This document shows, one piece after another, positions 26,201-34,145 of a stretch of 64,000 bases of DNA. Numbering within the stretch: position 1 is the first letter of the stretch; each line of letters starts with the position of its first letter. Under the pieces are notes generated by a model that was given only the letters and a program-made list of their open reading frames with translations, ran no database searches and had not been told where the DNA came from. The DNA comes from Shewanella saliphila (GTDB lineage Bacteria; Pseudomonadota; Gammaproteobacteria; Enterobacterales; Shewanellaceae), in assembly GCF_014648295.1 (NCBI RefSeq), contig NZ_BMQV01000001.1, positions 1 to 64,000 of the forward strand, written 5' to 3'. Both the position numbers and the translations under genes were made by a program.

Positions 26201-27085
26201 AAATTGTAAATCTCGGCTAACCGCCTGGCCATTAATGTCAGTGGTGACAATACTAGCACTGGCGAAACCATTCACCGTGGGTTCGCTGTCTAAAATAAAG
26301 TTACCGGGTTCTACATTGCCTGAATACATTTTGTAATTATTAACAAACACTTCAACATCTGACGGCAATACAGCACTCCCGATAAATTCAGGATATGGGT
26401 AACTTACATATTGTGGATCTAGCTCAAAACGACGCGACAGTTTAATCCCGCCCATTCTGACTTGACGAGCCCAAGGATTACCGCCACTGATCATGTCACC
26501 GACACGCCAGTAACGCATATTTTCTTCGTCGTTATATTGCCAAAAACTGTCGTAGCGGATCATCCCTTCATCAACGGTGCTGTTATCGCTTCCACCGAGC
26601 TCTTTACGGTAATTTGCCGTGGTTTCGAATACGCCCCAGTCACCAAATGCACGCCATTGTTGCAGTAAATCAACGGTGGTTGTGCCAGATTGGTAATCAC
26701 GATAATACATATCGTAATTCACCAGGGCACCGCTTGAGCGTGTAATAGGAATGGAGGTTCTTTTTTTACTGTTAATCACCTGGGCAGGAAATAAATCGAT
26801 GTCAGCGGTAAGATAAAGGCGTTGAGTTTCGTAGCTATATACACACGATACGGCTTGTAGATTACAGTAGTCTACACGACCACTTAAGCCACTGGCATAC
26901 TCAGCTAATGATGATTCGCCTAGTACGTCTTCGGTGCTCCAAAAATGATTTTGGATATGATTAAACTCAATAAGTTGATTAACCTGGACGCCATTAAGGT
27001 ACACGTCTAAATATAAGGTTTCAGCAGAAACTGCGCTAGTGTAGGTGCTTGCAGCGACTAAGATAACTTTGGTTAGTTTTTTCAT
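23252..27085 (-). CDS. Archaic chaperone-usher pilus outer-membrane usher with extended C-terminus
   Basis: 1277 aa, against about 800-850 for Csu-type ushers. A signal peptide (residues 1-21), N-terminal chaperone-binding domain (about 22-140) and 24-strand pore with plug (about 150-620) look normal; GSAVLPSDVEVFVNN lies near residue 238. Then comes a non-standard tail: three tandem copies of an 82-residue domain (about 681-760, 763-842, 845-923), each ending in a V/I-IGP-x-x-C motif, a hexapeptide-repeat stretch (about 980-1050) rich in Thr, Gln, Val, Ala and Ser, and about 225 further residues ending basic and His-rich. GGGAGGT lies before the ATG. It secretes and assembles the SCPU pilus subunits. 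The tail is either periplasmic or a surface extension. Confidence 0.9.
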   Translation of the reverse strand: MKKLTKVILVAASTYTSAVSAETLYLDVYLNGVQVNQLIEFNHIQNHFWSTEDVLGESSLAEYASGLSGRVDYCNLQAVSCVYSYETQRLYLTADIDLFPAQVINSKKRTSIPITRSSGALVNYDMYYRDYQSGTTTVDLLQQWRAFGDWGVFETTANYRKELGGSDNSTVDEGMIRYDSFWQYNDEENMRYWRVGDMISGGNPWARQVRMGGIKLSRRFELDPQYVSYPYPEFIGSAVLPSDVEVFVNNYKMYSGNVEPGNFILDSEPTVNGFASASIVTTDINGQAVSRDLQFYVAPELLKQGVYDYDLNLGVLRQGFGLDSFDYDSDLTAIADVRYGLSDNMSVSSHAELSKDVYNVGVGTDFTLGNLGVFSFAAAHGQDSNNSGWLGLAGYRFQANNWGFSAQVKQQQQGYRDTGSTQFVSQIEREVQANAAYSFDNGVSVGVGYFDITKFDDDNRRLVSAFYNQSIDTASISASVNWDPDRDDVSVGLNFSIPFGTRSRASVSHVRDNKGEDRTVASASFARNGNRGFRGNVSNVVGTSDFSANGSWRGDKVELTGGYYNRGGSSGHWGQASGSLIWSKSRFLLGNRVADTFAVVSTGGIADVPVLIENQEVGESDDDGMLLVTGLASYNPVNISINTKSLPLDTNVVNDQIQVMAAESHGVDVDFELYQTKAAIVIVNDEQGQPIPVGALATLNGEQNGDFVGWDGELYLEKLQDNNTLTLIWDGKQCVLEFAYSKQQDDIPVIGPLVCAPEIANALVMINDQQGQPVPAGTLAIINDQLEPQVVGKNGQLSLSSLTAQNIVTLNWADQQCSAEFTYRKTDEQTPVIGPITCEPKQFIATVIVNDSKGNPIPAGASAIINSDDQPQTVAHHGEVYPQALQAENQMVLQWDNKQCSVEFSYTQINHQKAIIGPLVCRQSDSMVNVTSPEANPDSTPKTLEVINTVAIDIEPTHIDEQVHADGQTHVEENATQTSVNTQVSVSAEATIETQAVVDTQTAVSIQATVSTQASVSAQTTVSVQATASAEAAVSTQAAISTQASVNAQAVISEQRQRSIGQRFITTTVQHIASQLTLTAQKREIALSENGVASVEMDQTDNDGFIVMAQQFVTNTGQWLYENKRIDENTWIEEQQVMLYTAIVDSQNTAEVKTTPHNMMAPKSTVPQSSASAAAKVTVNNQWLNQATIADIDINRTNQVLMAKSNTYAVNTLSKSIASMVFMPNAPNRHKLQQRYYANIHRLKHHHSKLKQAPPQRYLMHKQRTSDITQQSKGETV
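23930..24150 (-). repeat. Hexapeptide (18-bp) repeats in the usher tail
   Basis: About ten imperfect 6-residue units such as TQTAVS, IQATVS, TQASVS, AQTTVS, VQATAS, TQAAIS. The DNA repeats with an 18-base period. The composition (no charge except rare Glu, no Pro) suggests a flexible or coiled spacer between the triplicated domains and the C-terminal part. Confidence 0.8.
24310..25045 (-). repeat. Three tandem copies of an 82-residue domain in the usher
   Basis: Three DNA units of about 246 bases encode the same pattern: hydrophobic strand, NDxxGxPxPxGxxAxxN, a middle G-E/Q-L strand, W-D-x-K/Q-Q-C, EF-x-Y, and a closing V-IGP-L/I-x-C. Each has one mid Cys and one terminal Cys, a likely disulfide. 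The pattern resembles the C-terminal plug-like domain of ushers, here triplicated. Confidence 0.8.
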
Positions 27086-27087
27086 TG

Positions 27088-27825
27088 TTACCTCCCATCG
27101 TGGTTAATCTCCACATCGACACCATTGATTTCTGCGAATAGTTTCGACGAAGAGGTAAGCGCAACGGGCGACACATTAAACGCTGCCTCACTGTTGGCTT
27201 GGACATAACCAAGTAAGCCACCAAATACAACACTCTCTTTGTCGCTGCCGTTGGTGTAACGAACTTTAGATATTCTGGCGTGGCCGTTTGCTTGGTTATT
27301 AAAGGCCAACTGATTGGATTGCTTGTTGTACGAATAGGTTAACGCGCGGTTCCAGATACTGGTTAATTGGTCAAAATTATCAGTACGCGAGACCGATAAG
27401 TCTGGGCCGCCAATAAACAACGGTAAAGCATAACGAACTTGCAATAATAACCCTTGATCTGAAGTGTTTTGCATATCTGGTATTTCATCTAAAAATACCC
27501 GATACAAACGTTCGTTGTTTATATCACTTGCGGGGCCGGTGTTAACAATTCTCACCACTTGCTGTTTGCCCGGTAAAATATTCAGTGATGATGGACTCAC
27601 AACGACTTTGGGTTTATCTAACATGCTGTTGTGGGCGTCCCATTGACGCACACGCACTTGAATTTTCATTGCGGCATCACTGTTGTTTTGCAATTTGAGT
27701 AGGGCAGCCTTTTCGCCTGGGGCAATATCAATATTCACAGGTGAAATCAATAACTCAGCGGCAGTAAGGTTGAGAGGATTCATGACTAATGCGCTGGCGA
27801 CTATCATCGATGCTAAATGCTTCAT
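27088..27825 (-). CDS. Pilus assembly chaperone (CsuC-like, PapD family)
   Basis: 245 aa with a signal peptide (cut near NLTAA-E). The first Ig-like domain has the PapD-family pattern ISPVNIDIAPGEKAALLKLQNN, and NERLYRVFLDEIP near residue 110 is the conserved G1-proximal signature. The family donates a strand to nascent pilus subunits in the periplasm and hands them to the usher. AAGGAG precedes the ATG. It lies between the pilin genes and the usher, as in csu operons. Confidence 0.92.
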   Translation of the reverse strand: MKHLASMIVASALVMNPLNLTAAELLISPVNIDIAPGEKAALLKLQNNSDAAMKIQVRVRQWDAHNSMLDKPKVVVSPSSLNILPGKQQVVRIVNTGPASDINNERLYRVFLDEIPDMQNTSDQGLLLQVRYALPLFIGGPDLSVSRTDNFDQLTSIWNRALTYSYNKQSNQLAFNNQANGHARISKVRYTNGSDKESVVFGGLLGYVQANSEAAFNVSPVALTSSSKLFAEINGVDVEINHDGR

Positions 27826-27837
27826 TTTTGTTTCTCC

Positions 27838-28347
27838 TTAAAAAATAAGTACAACCTCTACGCTGTCTTGGTAGTTCCCGGTTGAGGGAGTCACGGCTTG
27901 AGGCGAAATAGCGGCGTATATCGGCAGCCATTCAAATAATCCACTGGCGTTACCGCTGACGGCATTAGTGCTGTCCCATATTTGCGCACGTCCAGGGTCT
28001 TGAAATAATTGATATGGCACGGTTTCTCCGGTCACGTTATTGAGTAACAAGCGGTTGCTACTGTCGGTGCCGTTTAACCCGTTGCCGAGTTCAATTCGGT
28101 AACTTAAATTAGGGGAGCATCTAAAGCCGATAGAACCACTTCCGGGTGTCGATGTGGCTTGTGCTCCATATGTTAAACTGCTCAGTTCTCCAAAATTAAT
28201 CGCACCAAACGCCGTAACACCGCTGCCGTTGTCTAACACACAGCCTTGTTCAATCTGTATGCTAATTTCGCTAATATCTTGAGCTTGTTCAGCGATGACA
28301 ATCAGCGGGGTCATACTGAGTAGTGCGATTAATGTCTTGGTCATCAT
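27838..28347 (-). CDS. SCPU-domain pilin (minor subunit candidate)
   Basis: About 169 aa from ATG 28347, chosen because GAGG lies eight bases before it; a longer frame to 28383 lacks a site and has no signal-like start. A signal peptide (cut near VIAEQ) is followed by one SCPU domain with the two cysteines GC-VLDNGSG and GFRCSPNLSY, ending in YQDSVEVVLIF. The product is an archaic chaperone-usher subunit that polymerises by donor-strand exchange. Second gene of the operon. Confidence 0.85.
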   Translation of the reverse strand: MMTKTLIALLSMTPLIVIAEQAQDISEISIQIEQGCVLDNGSGVTAFGAINFGELSSLTYGAQATSTPGSGSIGFRCSPNLSYRIELGNGLNGTDSSNRLLLNNVTGETVPYQLFQDPGRAQIWDSTNAVSGNASGLFEWLPIYAAISPQAVTPSTGNYQDSVEVVLIF

Positions 28348-28415
28348 TGTTTCATCCTCGTTTGATGAAGAATGCGGCGTCATTTACTGAGTTAAAATGA
28401 CGCCCTGCAGGTTGC

Positions 28416-28952
28416 TTACCACGAGATAGTCATGCGCACTGTATCTAAGTAGTTACCTGCCGCCGGTGTGGTTTGTCCTGCTAATACACGACCATAAATA
28501 GTTAATGGTTGTACTGCGCCGGTTCCGGTTAAGGCTTGTGACTGTGGACCTTCCCCCCAACGCACCGAACGGGCTGCATCTTGATAAAGTTCATAGTTCA
28601 CAAAATCTAAACCACCGCGAGATACGCGACGTTGACCGGCCTGCGGGTTTGAACCATCATCAAGCGCGACGCTGTACGCTAAGCTGGTGTTACACGTCAG
28701 CTCAATACTGCCTGCACCTGCTGCACCTGCCGATTCAGCATCAATAAACAGGTCTAAGTTGCTTTGCTCGCCAAAATCGACTGACCCAAATTTATTAATA
28801 CCAGCACCGGCATCTGCAGTACCGTTTACGGCACAGCCTTCACCAATAACGAGTGATACATCAACATCACCACGTATTTCACTTGCAAATGATGGGCTCA
28901 TAGCTACAGAAGAAGATAATAATGCTGCGATTGCGATATGTAGTTTTTTCAT
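28416..28952 (-). CDS. SCPU-domain pilin (major subunit candidate)
   Basis: 178 aa with a signal peptide (cut near PSFAS-E) and one SCPU domain: GCAVNGTADAGAG, ELTCNTSLAYSVALDDG, and the closing YLDTVRMTISW. As first gene, directly after the sigma-54 promoter, with the strongest ribosome binding site (GAGGTGACAT), it is the probable CsuA/B-like major pilin. Confidence 0.87.
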   Translation of the reverse strand: MKKLHIAIAALLSSSVAMSPSFASEIRGDVDVSLVIGEGCAVNGTADAGAGINKFGSVDFGEQSNLDLFIDAESAGAAGAGSIELTCNTSLAYSVALDDGSNPQAGQRRVSRGGLDFVNYELYQDAARSVRWGEGPQSQALTGTGAVQPLTIYGRVLAGQTTPAAGNYLDTVRMTISW

Positions 28953-29007
28953 ATGTCACCTCGGTGTTGTTTTAAATTAAGAGTTATTTGGAACTCGATT
29001 AAGATTT

Positions 29008-29024
29008 TGCAGGTAGGATGCCAA
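29008..29024 (-). promoter_or_regulatory. Sigma-54 promoter of the chaperone-usher pilus operon
   Basis: The minus strand reads TTGGCATCCTACCTGCA. TTGGCA and TGCA match the -24 and -12 elements of the consensus TTGGCACG-N4-TTGCW, with exact GG-to-GC spacing. It lies 56 bases before the pilin start. Confidence 0.85.
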
Positions 29025-29107
29025 CTCTCAATAAAAAATTAAGCCATTGTTTTTTATAATTTAATTTAAGCAAGTGGTTTGATTTGGGTTTTAACACCGT
29101 AGTAGAT

Positions 29108-29141
29108 TTGCAAAATGCAACGCTGTATTCGCATTTTGCAA
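29108..29141 (-). promoter_or_regulatory. Two LuxO-type upstream activator sites (chaperone-usher operon)
   Basis: TTGCAAAATGCAA (29108-29120) fits TTGCA-WWW-TGCAA perfectly and TCGCATTTTGCAA (29129-29141) has one mismatch. Their centres are 21 bases apart, two helical turns, and they lie about 85-135 bases upstream of the promoter. A third, poor half-match (GCAATTTGCGA) follows at 29149. This is the expected arrangement for an NtrC-family activator. Confidence 0.8.
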
Positions 29142-29527
29142 ATGATGAGCAATTTGCGAGAGTTGATTGTTAAACAGCGACGAATTCATCACAATTTTCG
29201 TCAGTGCACTCATCACTGCAATATGATCGGATATCAGAGTTCATAGTTCAGAGATTTAAGATGAGCTAAGGTTATGCCATAAGAATGGACGTTTGCTTCG
29301 ATAGCATTTGGATAATGTTGGATAGAATTGTCGAGGGTTTGGCAGATATAAGTAAAACTTAAAAAAGGCATAAGGGGAATTTGATGAACGATAAGTGTGG
29401 CTAACATAAAGTCATGCAATACTCATTTTAATCTGTTGCTGGCATGGAATGATTCGACAGATGACCATGATGTTAGGTTTTGTAGGATACCATTTACTGG
29501 CTTTGACAATATGTGATCATGACTCAA

Positions 29528-29866
29528 CTAATCATTAAATTGCTGCTGAATAAACGCAAGTTCTTCGTCAGCCAGTGGCGCGGCATTATCATCGTTAGAA
29601 CAGTCTGCAATATCGAGATGATCAATTTTATGCTGCACATGACTCGGTGTTGATTCTTTAGACAAACAGGTTAATACGTCGCGGCAAAACTCAAGCATAT
29701 GCAGCTCCGACACCTTTAATGGCCGACATGTACAAGCTAATAATGATTGGGTGTCCCCCTTTAACTGGGTGAGTAATTGATTTGATTTGTCCTCATTATG
29801 CGCCGCAATGACAGATAACGACGCTAAGTACATTTGTTGCAACGTTTGCTCATGTAATTGCGGCAT
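29528..29866 (-). CDS. Hypothetical protein, last gene of the Tad-type operon
   Basis: 112 aa, not recognised. It is acidic at the C-terminus (DDNAAPLADEELAF), helical-looking, with four Cys and no signal peptide or membrane segment. GGGGGA precedes ATG 29866, and only 12 bases separate it from the minor-pilin gene, so it is in the same operon. Its cytoplasmic nature suggests an assembly or regulatory accessory of the pilus. Confidence 0.6.
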   Translation of the reverse strand: MPQLHEQTLQQMYLASLSVIAAHNEDKSNQLLTQLKGDTQSLLACTCRPLKVSELHMLEFCRDVLTCLSKESTPSHVQHKIDHLDIADCSNDDNAAPLADEELAFIQQQFND

Positions 29867-29878
29867 AACCTATTCCCC

Positions 29879-31087
29879 CTATAATCCGCTGTTATCGCCT
29901 TCGCCATCTGGCGCGACATAAATCCAGCTATCTTCGTTATTGATACTCGGTAAATTAACCTTAAATGGCGCAGTAAAACGTTGTAATACATTTTGATTAT
30001 CGTTAAATGGATCAACCACTTGCTCTGCACTGAGCAAATTAATATCGGCGACACAATTGAGTGTCCCTTGTTGTATGCCCAAACTTGCAAGTAAATTTGA
30101 GACCAAAGGATTGTCGATTAAGTTAACGTTTAGCAGATCAAAGGCTGTAGCTAATGCAATGTAAGTGACAGAGCTGGTGAGATCGTTGTTTTCGTCTAAT
30201 CGAGTGCCAATAGGACAACATACCTCGCCTAACGTGACATCGACATTGGGCACTAAACCGGTTAACGATAACGTACTAAAAACAGTATTGATGAGTGGTC
30301 CTATCGCTGAGCGATTTCTGTCTAACGTGTCCCCTTGTGCCTCGGTACCTGCAGGGCATTGATCGCACACAGGGTTATCAATTGTGGGACCGATATTAAT
30401 GATCGATGACCCCGACTCTACCCCCACCAGGCAACTTACATCGGCTTCGGCTTGCTCTACACTAAATGACTCGCATGGCATACCTGAGACCACTTTTTGC
30501 GATAAATAGCGTGACTCAATTTGGCTGATATTCACCGGGCATTGCTGCGGTGTTGAACGAAATAAATACCCAGTCACAGTATTGTTTGCGCGGCCAATAG
30601 CATAATTAGGCCCACCTTGAAGCGCATGAAAATAACTCACTGCCCCGGTACCATTAATGCCATCCACTCCGACACTGTCTGAGGTTTCATCACTGATGCC
30701 TTTAATGCATGGGTTACCTGTACAATTAGGCGCGTCGTAATACACTGGCTCTCTTGAGGTAAATCGGTCATCTCTTACTCCTAACAAAGCCCTAAAATTT
30801 TGATGTGCTGGATCGGGCGCTAATGGCGCGACGCTATTATCGATAAATGGAATAATCGGGGTTTCATGTTCATTTAAACTGAACATTTTACCTAATTTAA
30901 TGCCATTACTGTCTGACACCGTGATAGTGCGGTCCTTCTGGGCAACATGTTGTTTTACGAGTGCATTTCTTAAAGCGGAGATCCCAACAAAACTGCCAAT
31001 AATTAAAATAGTGGTAATTAAAATCAGCTCTATGGTTAATACAAACCCAGCTTGGCGATGATGAGCCGTTAACGTTGCATGATTCAT
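29879..31087 (-). CDS. Large prepilin-like protein, candidate Tad pilus minor pilin or tip protein
   Basis: 402 aa from ATG 31087 (AAGG upstream; a longer frame starting inside tadC is rejected). Residues 1-40 resemble a type IV prepilin leader: RQAG14-FVLTIE20 followed by a hydrophobic helix, with the same GFVxTxE pattern as the 130-residue pilin of this operon. The rest is a large exported domain with about 14 Cys, including CDQCPAG near 270 and VCCPIG near 315, probably disulfide-bonded. Size and Cys content suggest a tip or adhesin-like minor pilin. It takes the place where tadE/tadF/tadG genes are expected. Confidence 0.7.
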   Translation of the reverse strand: MNHATLTAHHRQAGFVLTIELILITTILIIGSFVGISALRNALVKQHVAQKDRTITVSDSNGIKLGKMFSLNEHETPIIPFIDNSVAPLAPDPAHQNFRALLGVRDDRFTSREPVYYDAPNCTGNPCIKGISDETSDSVGVDGINGTGAVSYFHALQGGPNYAIGRANNTVTGYLFRSTPQQCPVNISQIESRYLSQKVVSGMPCESFSVEQAEADVSCLVGVESGSSIINIGPTIDNPVCDQCPAGTEAQGDTLDRNRSAIGPLINTVFSTLSLTGLVPNVDVTLGEVCCPIGTRLDENNDLTSSVTYIALATAFDLLNVNLIDNPLVSNLLASLGIQQGTLNCVADINLLSAEQVVDPFNDNQNVLQRFTAPFKVNLPSINNEDSWIYVAPDGEGDNSGL

Positions 31088-31098
31088 GTTGGTCTGCC

Positions 31099-31923
31099 TT
31101 ATATTAGATCGCCTAATACGGTTAATAAGTCGATGAATTGAATCGCTGCCGGGAAAAAGACCAAGACTAAAAACATTGGAAAACACACTAATAGCATTGG
31201 CAATAATAACTCTAACGATTTGCGGTTAATTTTGGCATTCACAATCTGTTGGCGTTGCTGCTGTATTGAACTTAATTGCGACTGCAAACAATTGACCAGT
31301 GGTGAGCCTATTTGCAGGCCAATATGAATAATGGCGGCCAGTTTTGTTAAGTTTTGCACTCCCGTTCGGCTAGCAAGATCTTCAAATGCCCTTTCACGAT
31401 CTCGTCCAGACTCGATTTCTAACGACAACAATAATAGTTCGTCGGCCAAGGGATGATCTTTGGCTAAGCCATACTCTGCAGACAATCTAAATGCCTGGCT
31501 TAATGCGGTACCCGATTTTAAATACACGATGAGGAGGCTGATAAAAAACTCTAACGAATGATTAATGCGCTGTTTTCTCACCTGGCGTTTCAACAACAAC
31601 CAAATATCGAGCCCTAAAAATGCGCTTATCGTCATGCCCACTTTTGTCCATAGACTGACCTGAGACATAAACTCAAACAACATCATAATAGTGACAAACA
31701 CTAAACTGATTTTAATCGACCAGTACAACATGCGATTACGTAACACTGACAAGCCCGCCTGACGAATGAGCGTGGCGGGATAAATTCGCTCTAACGGCAC
31801 AATTTCACTTAACGTGGTGATGTCTTTATCATCCACTCGAGTATTATGAAAAAGATAGAATAACCAGGTGGTTGCGATTAACAGCAACCCTAAAATAATG
31901 TCTGCATACAGTGAAATATTCAT
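31099..31923 (-). CDS. tadC: TadC-like pilus assembly platform protein
   Basis: 274 aa of the T2SSF/GspF domain family. Membrane segments lie near 8-20, 72-108 and 240-270. The core has LIVYLKSGTALSQAFRLSAEYG (about 130-152) and EIESGRDRERAFEDLASRTG (about 170-190). It partners TadB as the inner-membrane platform. Its start overlaps tadB by four bases. Confidence 0.88.
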   Translation of the reverse strand: MNISLYADIILGLLLIATTWLFYLFHNTRVDDKDITTLSEIVPLERIYPATLIRQAGLSVLRNRMLYWSIKISLVFVTIMMLFEFMSQVSLWTKVGMTISAFLGLDIWLLLKRQVRKQRINHSLEFFISLLIVYLKSGTALSQAFRLSAEYGLAKDHPLADELLLLSLEIESGRDRERAFEDLASRTGVQNLTKLAAIIHIGLQIGSPLVNCLQSQLSSIQQQRQQIVNAKINRKSLELLLPMLLVCFPMFLVLVFFPAAIQFIDLLTVLGDLI

Positions 31924-32783
31924 ACATTGGCCTTTAATACTTTACGTAACCAAAAGAACCCAACGATCTGGAGAAATAATGCTGTGCTTAAAAAGTTAGC
32001 ACCATTGGGATGCTCAAGTAATGGAGTAAACCATTGCTGTTCCTGCGACATAAATAACGGGATAAGTGCATAAGGCATTAGCCCACAAAAAATAGCGGCG
32101 TAGCGCGTGGCTGACATTTGGCTATTAATATATTGATATTGCTCAATACGTTGGCGCATTAATTGACTCACAGCTTGGAGCATTGCACTAAAATCGCTAC
32201 CGGTTTGATGTCTCGCGACTAATGCTTGGGCAAACAAACGGGTTCCCTCGGTGTTGTAACGACTCACTAATCGATGCACAGCTTGGCTAGCATCGTAACC
32301 AGACGACAAACGGGTAACGACTTCGGTTAATTCGGTTTTTAACGGCCCTTTGGCTAAATTGGCGGCCGTTGAAATGGCTTGCAGTGGTGATAAGCCTGCT
32401 TGTAATGATGAATGCATGGTGTCCATGGCATCGACTAATTCGGTTTCCACTTTTTTAGTACGCCAGATCACTAAGTCATCAAGTAAAAAATAGCTGCTCA
32501 GCATAATGGCAAGCGCCATTATAATCGCGATACCTTGCTGCTTGGGAAAGGCATAATTGATGACGACATAGGTGCAAACAGACAAGCTAATAATGCCTAA
32601 TATCACGCTAATGGGTGCCAGATTAATATCTAACAAGCGTAACTTTTGCTGAAAGCCGGATGCACTTTTTGTCGATGTCGAAGACCAGGTGTTTTTAAGT
32701 TCACTGTCTTGCCACCATTCTTTGGCACAAATTAGCATCACGATAATTAGCACCATAAAAATAAGCCATTCATACCAAGGCAT
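31920..32783 (-). CDS. tadB: TadB-like pilus assembly platform protein
   Basis: About 287 aa, T2SSF-domain protein with membrane segments near 8-20, 58-78, 88-105 and at the C-terminus. The family core is DAMDTMHSSLQAGLSPLQAI and, further on, ARHQTGSDFSAMLQAVSQLM. ATG 32783 is chosen because AGGAG lies six bases before it; an in-frame TTG two codons upstream is less likely. It overlaps tadA by 14 bases. Confidence 0.88.
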   Translation of the reverse strand: MPWYEWLIFMVLIIVMLICAKEWWQDSELKNTWSSTSTKSASGFQQKLRLLDINLAPISVILGIISLSVCTYVVINYAFPKQQGIAIIMALAIMLSSYFLLDDLVIWRTKKVETELVDAMDTMHSSLQAGLSPLQAISTAANLAKGPLKTELTEVVTRLSSGYDASQAVHRLVSRYNTEGTRLFAQALVARHQTGSDFSAMLQAVSQLMRQRIEQYQYINSQMSATRYAAIFCGLMPYALIPLFMSQEQQWFTPLLEHPNGANFLSTALFLQIVGFFWLRKVLKANV

Positions 32784-34113
32784 AGTCAACTCCTGTGAAC
32801 AGTTGGTTTAAGGCAGTGACATCAAATCCTTTAGCGGCAATAGTTTCGCTTAAATGACAATATTCAGCGCAACATACATGTTCGCCTACAATGCGGTTAC
32901 TGGCATGTTCTGTGTTGTGCTTAAACTCAAATAACGGTCTTACCTGGGTGTTCTCTTCGCTTTGAACCACTTCACAGACACTCACCACTCGTCGACTACC
33001 GTCGTTAAAGCGTCTCACTTGCACGATGACCTGAATTGATGAGTTGATCATTTGGTCAATGGTGTCGCGGCTAATTGATGCCTCTTCCATTTGAGCAAGT
33101 GAGCGCAATCGATTAATCACATCTTTAGGATTATTGGCATGCACTGTGGTTAAACTGCCATCGTGACCACAGTTCATGGCCTGCAACATGTCAAACACCT
33201 CTCCGCCTCTTACCTCACCGACAATAATGCGATCGGCACGCATTCTTAGGGCGGTTTTCACTAACGCGCGTAACGACACTTCACCATTGCCTTCACCATT
33301 GGTGCTACGGCTTTCAAGTGGGATGACGTGTGGATGTTGTAATTGCAATTCAGCCGTTTCTTCAATGGTAATTACCCGTTCACGGCGAGGAATAAAGCTA
33401 GAGATGACATTGAGTAAGCTGGTTTTACCTGCACCAGCGCTACCGGCTATGACGATATTAACACCCGCGATCACAGCTTTTTCTAAAAACTGTAAAATGT
33501 CATCACTGATAAAGCGGCTACTAACGAGTGTTTCTGCACTGATGGTTTCGTGATGAAACCGGCGGATTGATACCACCGCACCAATACTTGATAAAGGCGG
33601 AATAACCGCATGTAAACGACTTCCGTCAGCCAGCATGGCATCGACCATAGGGTTATTGGCATCTAACTGACGGCCTTGCGCACTGACGATGCGCTCGAGA
33701 AAGCGTCTTAAGTGTGATTCACTGTCAAAGGTATGCGGGGTTTGTTGTAATACACCATGACGTTCAACCCAAATGGAAAAAGGACCGTTAATTAAGATGT
33801 CAGTGACGGCATTATCGAGCATGAGCTCTGAAATAGGGCCTAAGCCTTGTAATTCTTCCATGACTTGTTGAATTAACAAACTTTTGTCTGCCATGTTCAT
33901 GGGTTGTTGCTGTTGACCTGGTAGAGTCTCGATAAGCTCATGTAATTGCGTTTTAAGCTGTGCGGGCTGTTTTAAATGAAGTGAGTCATCGTTTTCCATA
34001 TCATCAATTAAGCTGTTATGGAGCAGCTGCTTAAGACGACGCATTTCGTCATTAGGCATCGACATCACATTGTGTACTGTTGGAGTAAAAATGTTTTGGG
34101 CTGAATGAAACAT
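32770..34113 (-). CDS. tadA: TadA/CpaF-type pilus assembly ATPase
   Basis: 447 aa secretion ATPase. Order: helical N-terminus, GspE/VirB11 domain with [16 protein letters not shown] near 108, Walker [10 protein letters not shown] near 220, [10 protein letters not shown], and the conserved [28 protein letters not shown] stretch near 300-325. It powers polymerisation of the Tad-type pilus from the cytoplasm. A GGAGGTGAGGT site precedes the ATG. It is the motor of the locus and separates it clearly from type IVa pili. Confidence 0.93.
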   Translation of the reverse strand: [447 protein letters not shown]

Positions 34114-34145
34114 ACCTCACCTCCTACGTGTTGTATTAATAAGCT

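Larger units (their letters stand above)
28953..29527. other. Regulatory intergenic region of the chaperone-usher operon
   Basis: It separates the end of the Tad-type operon (stop 29528) from the chaperone-usher operon (start 28952). It holds the sigma-54 promoter and LuxO-type sites listed separately. The part 29160-29527 contains nothing else I can support; short reading frames there have no ribosome binding site. Confidence 0.6.

Noticed and set aside
28953..29527. Possible Qrr-like small RNA behind a LuxO-type promoter
   Set aside because: The promoter points directly at the pilin gene 56 bases away, and no Qrr-like conserved core or terminator was seen. None of the other five regions has room for a Qrr-like RNA with its own terminator either.
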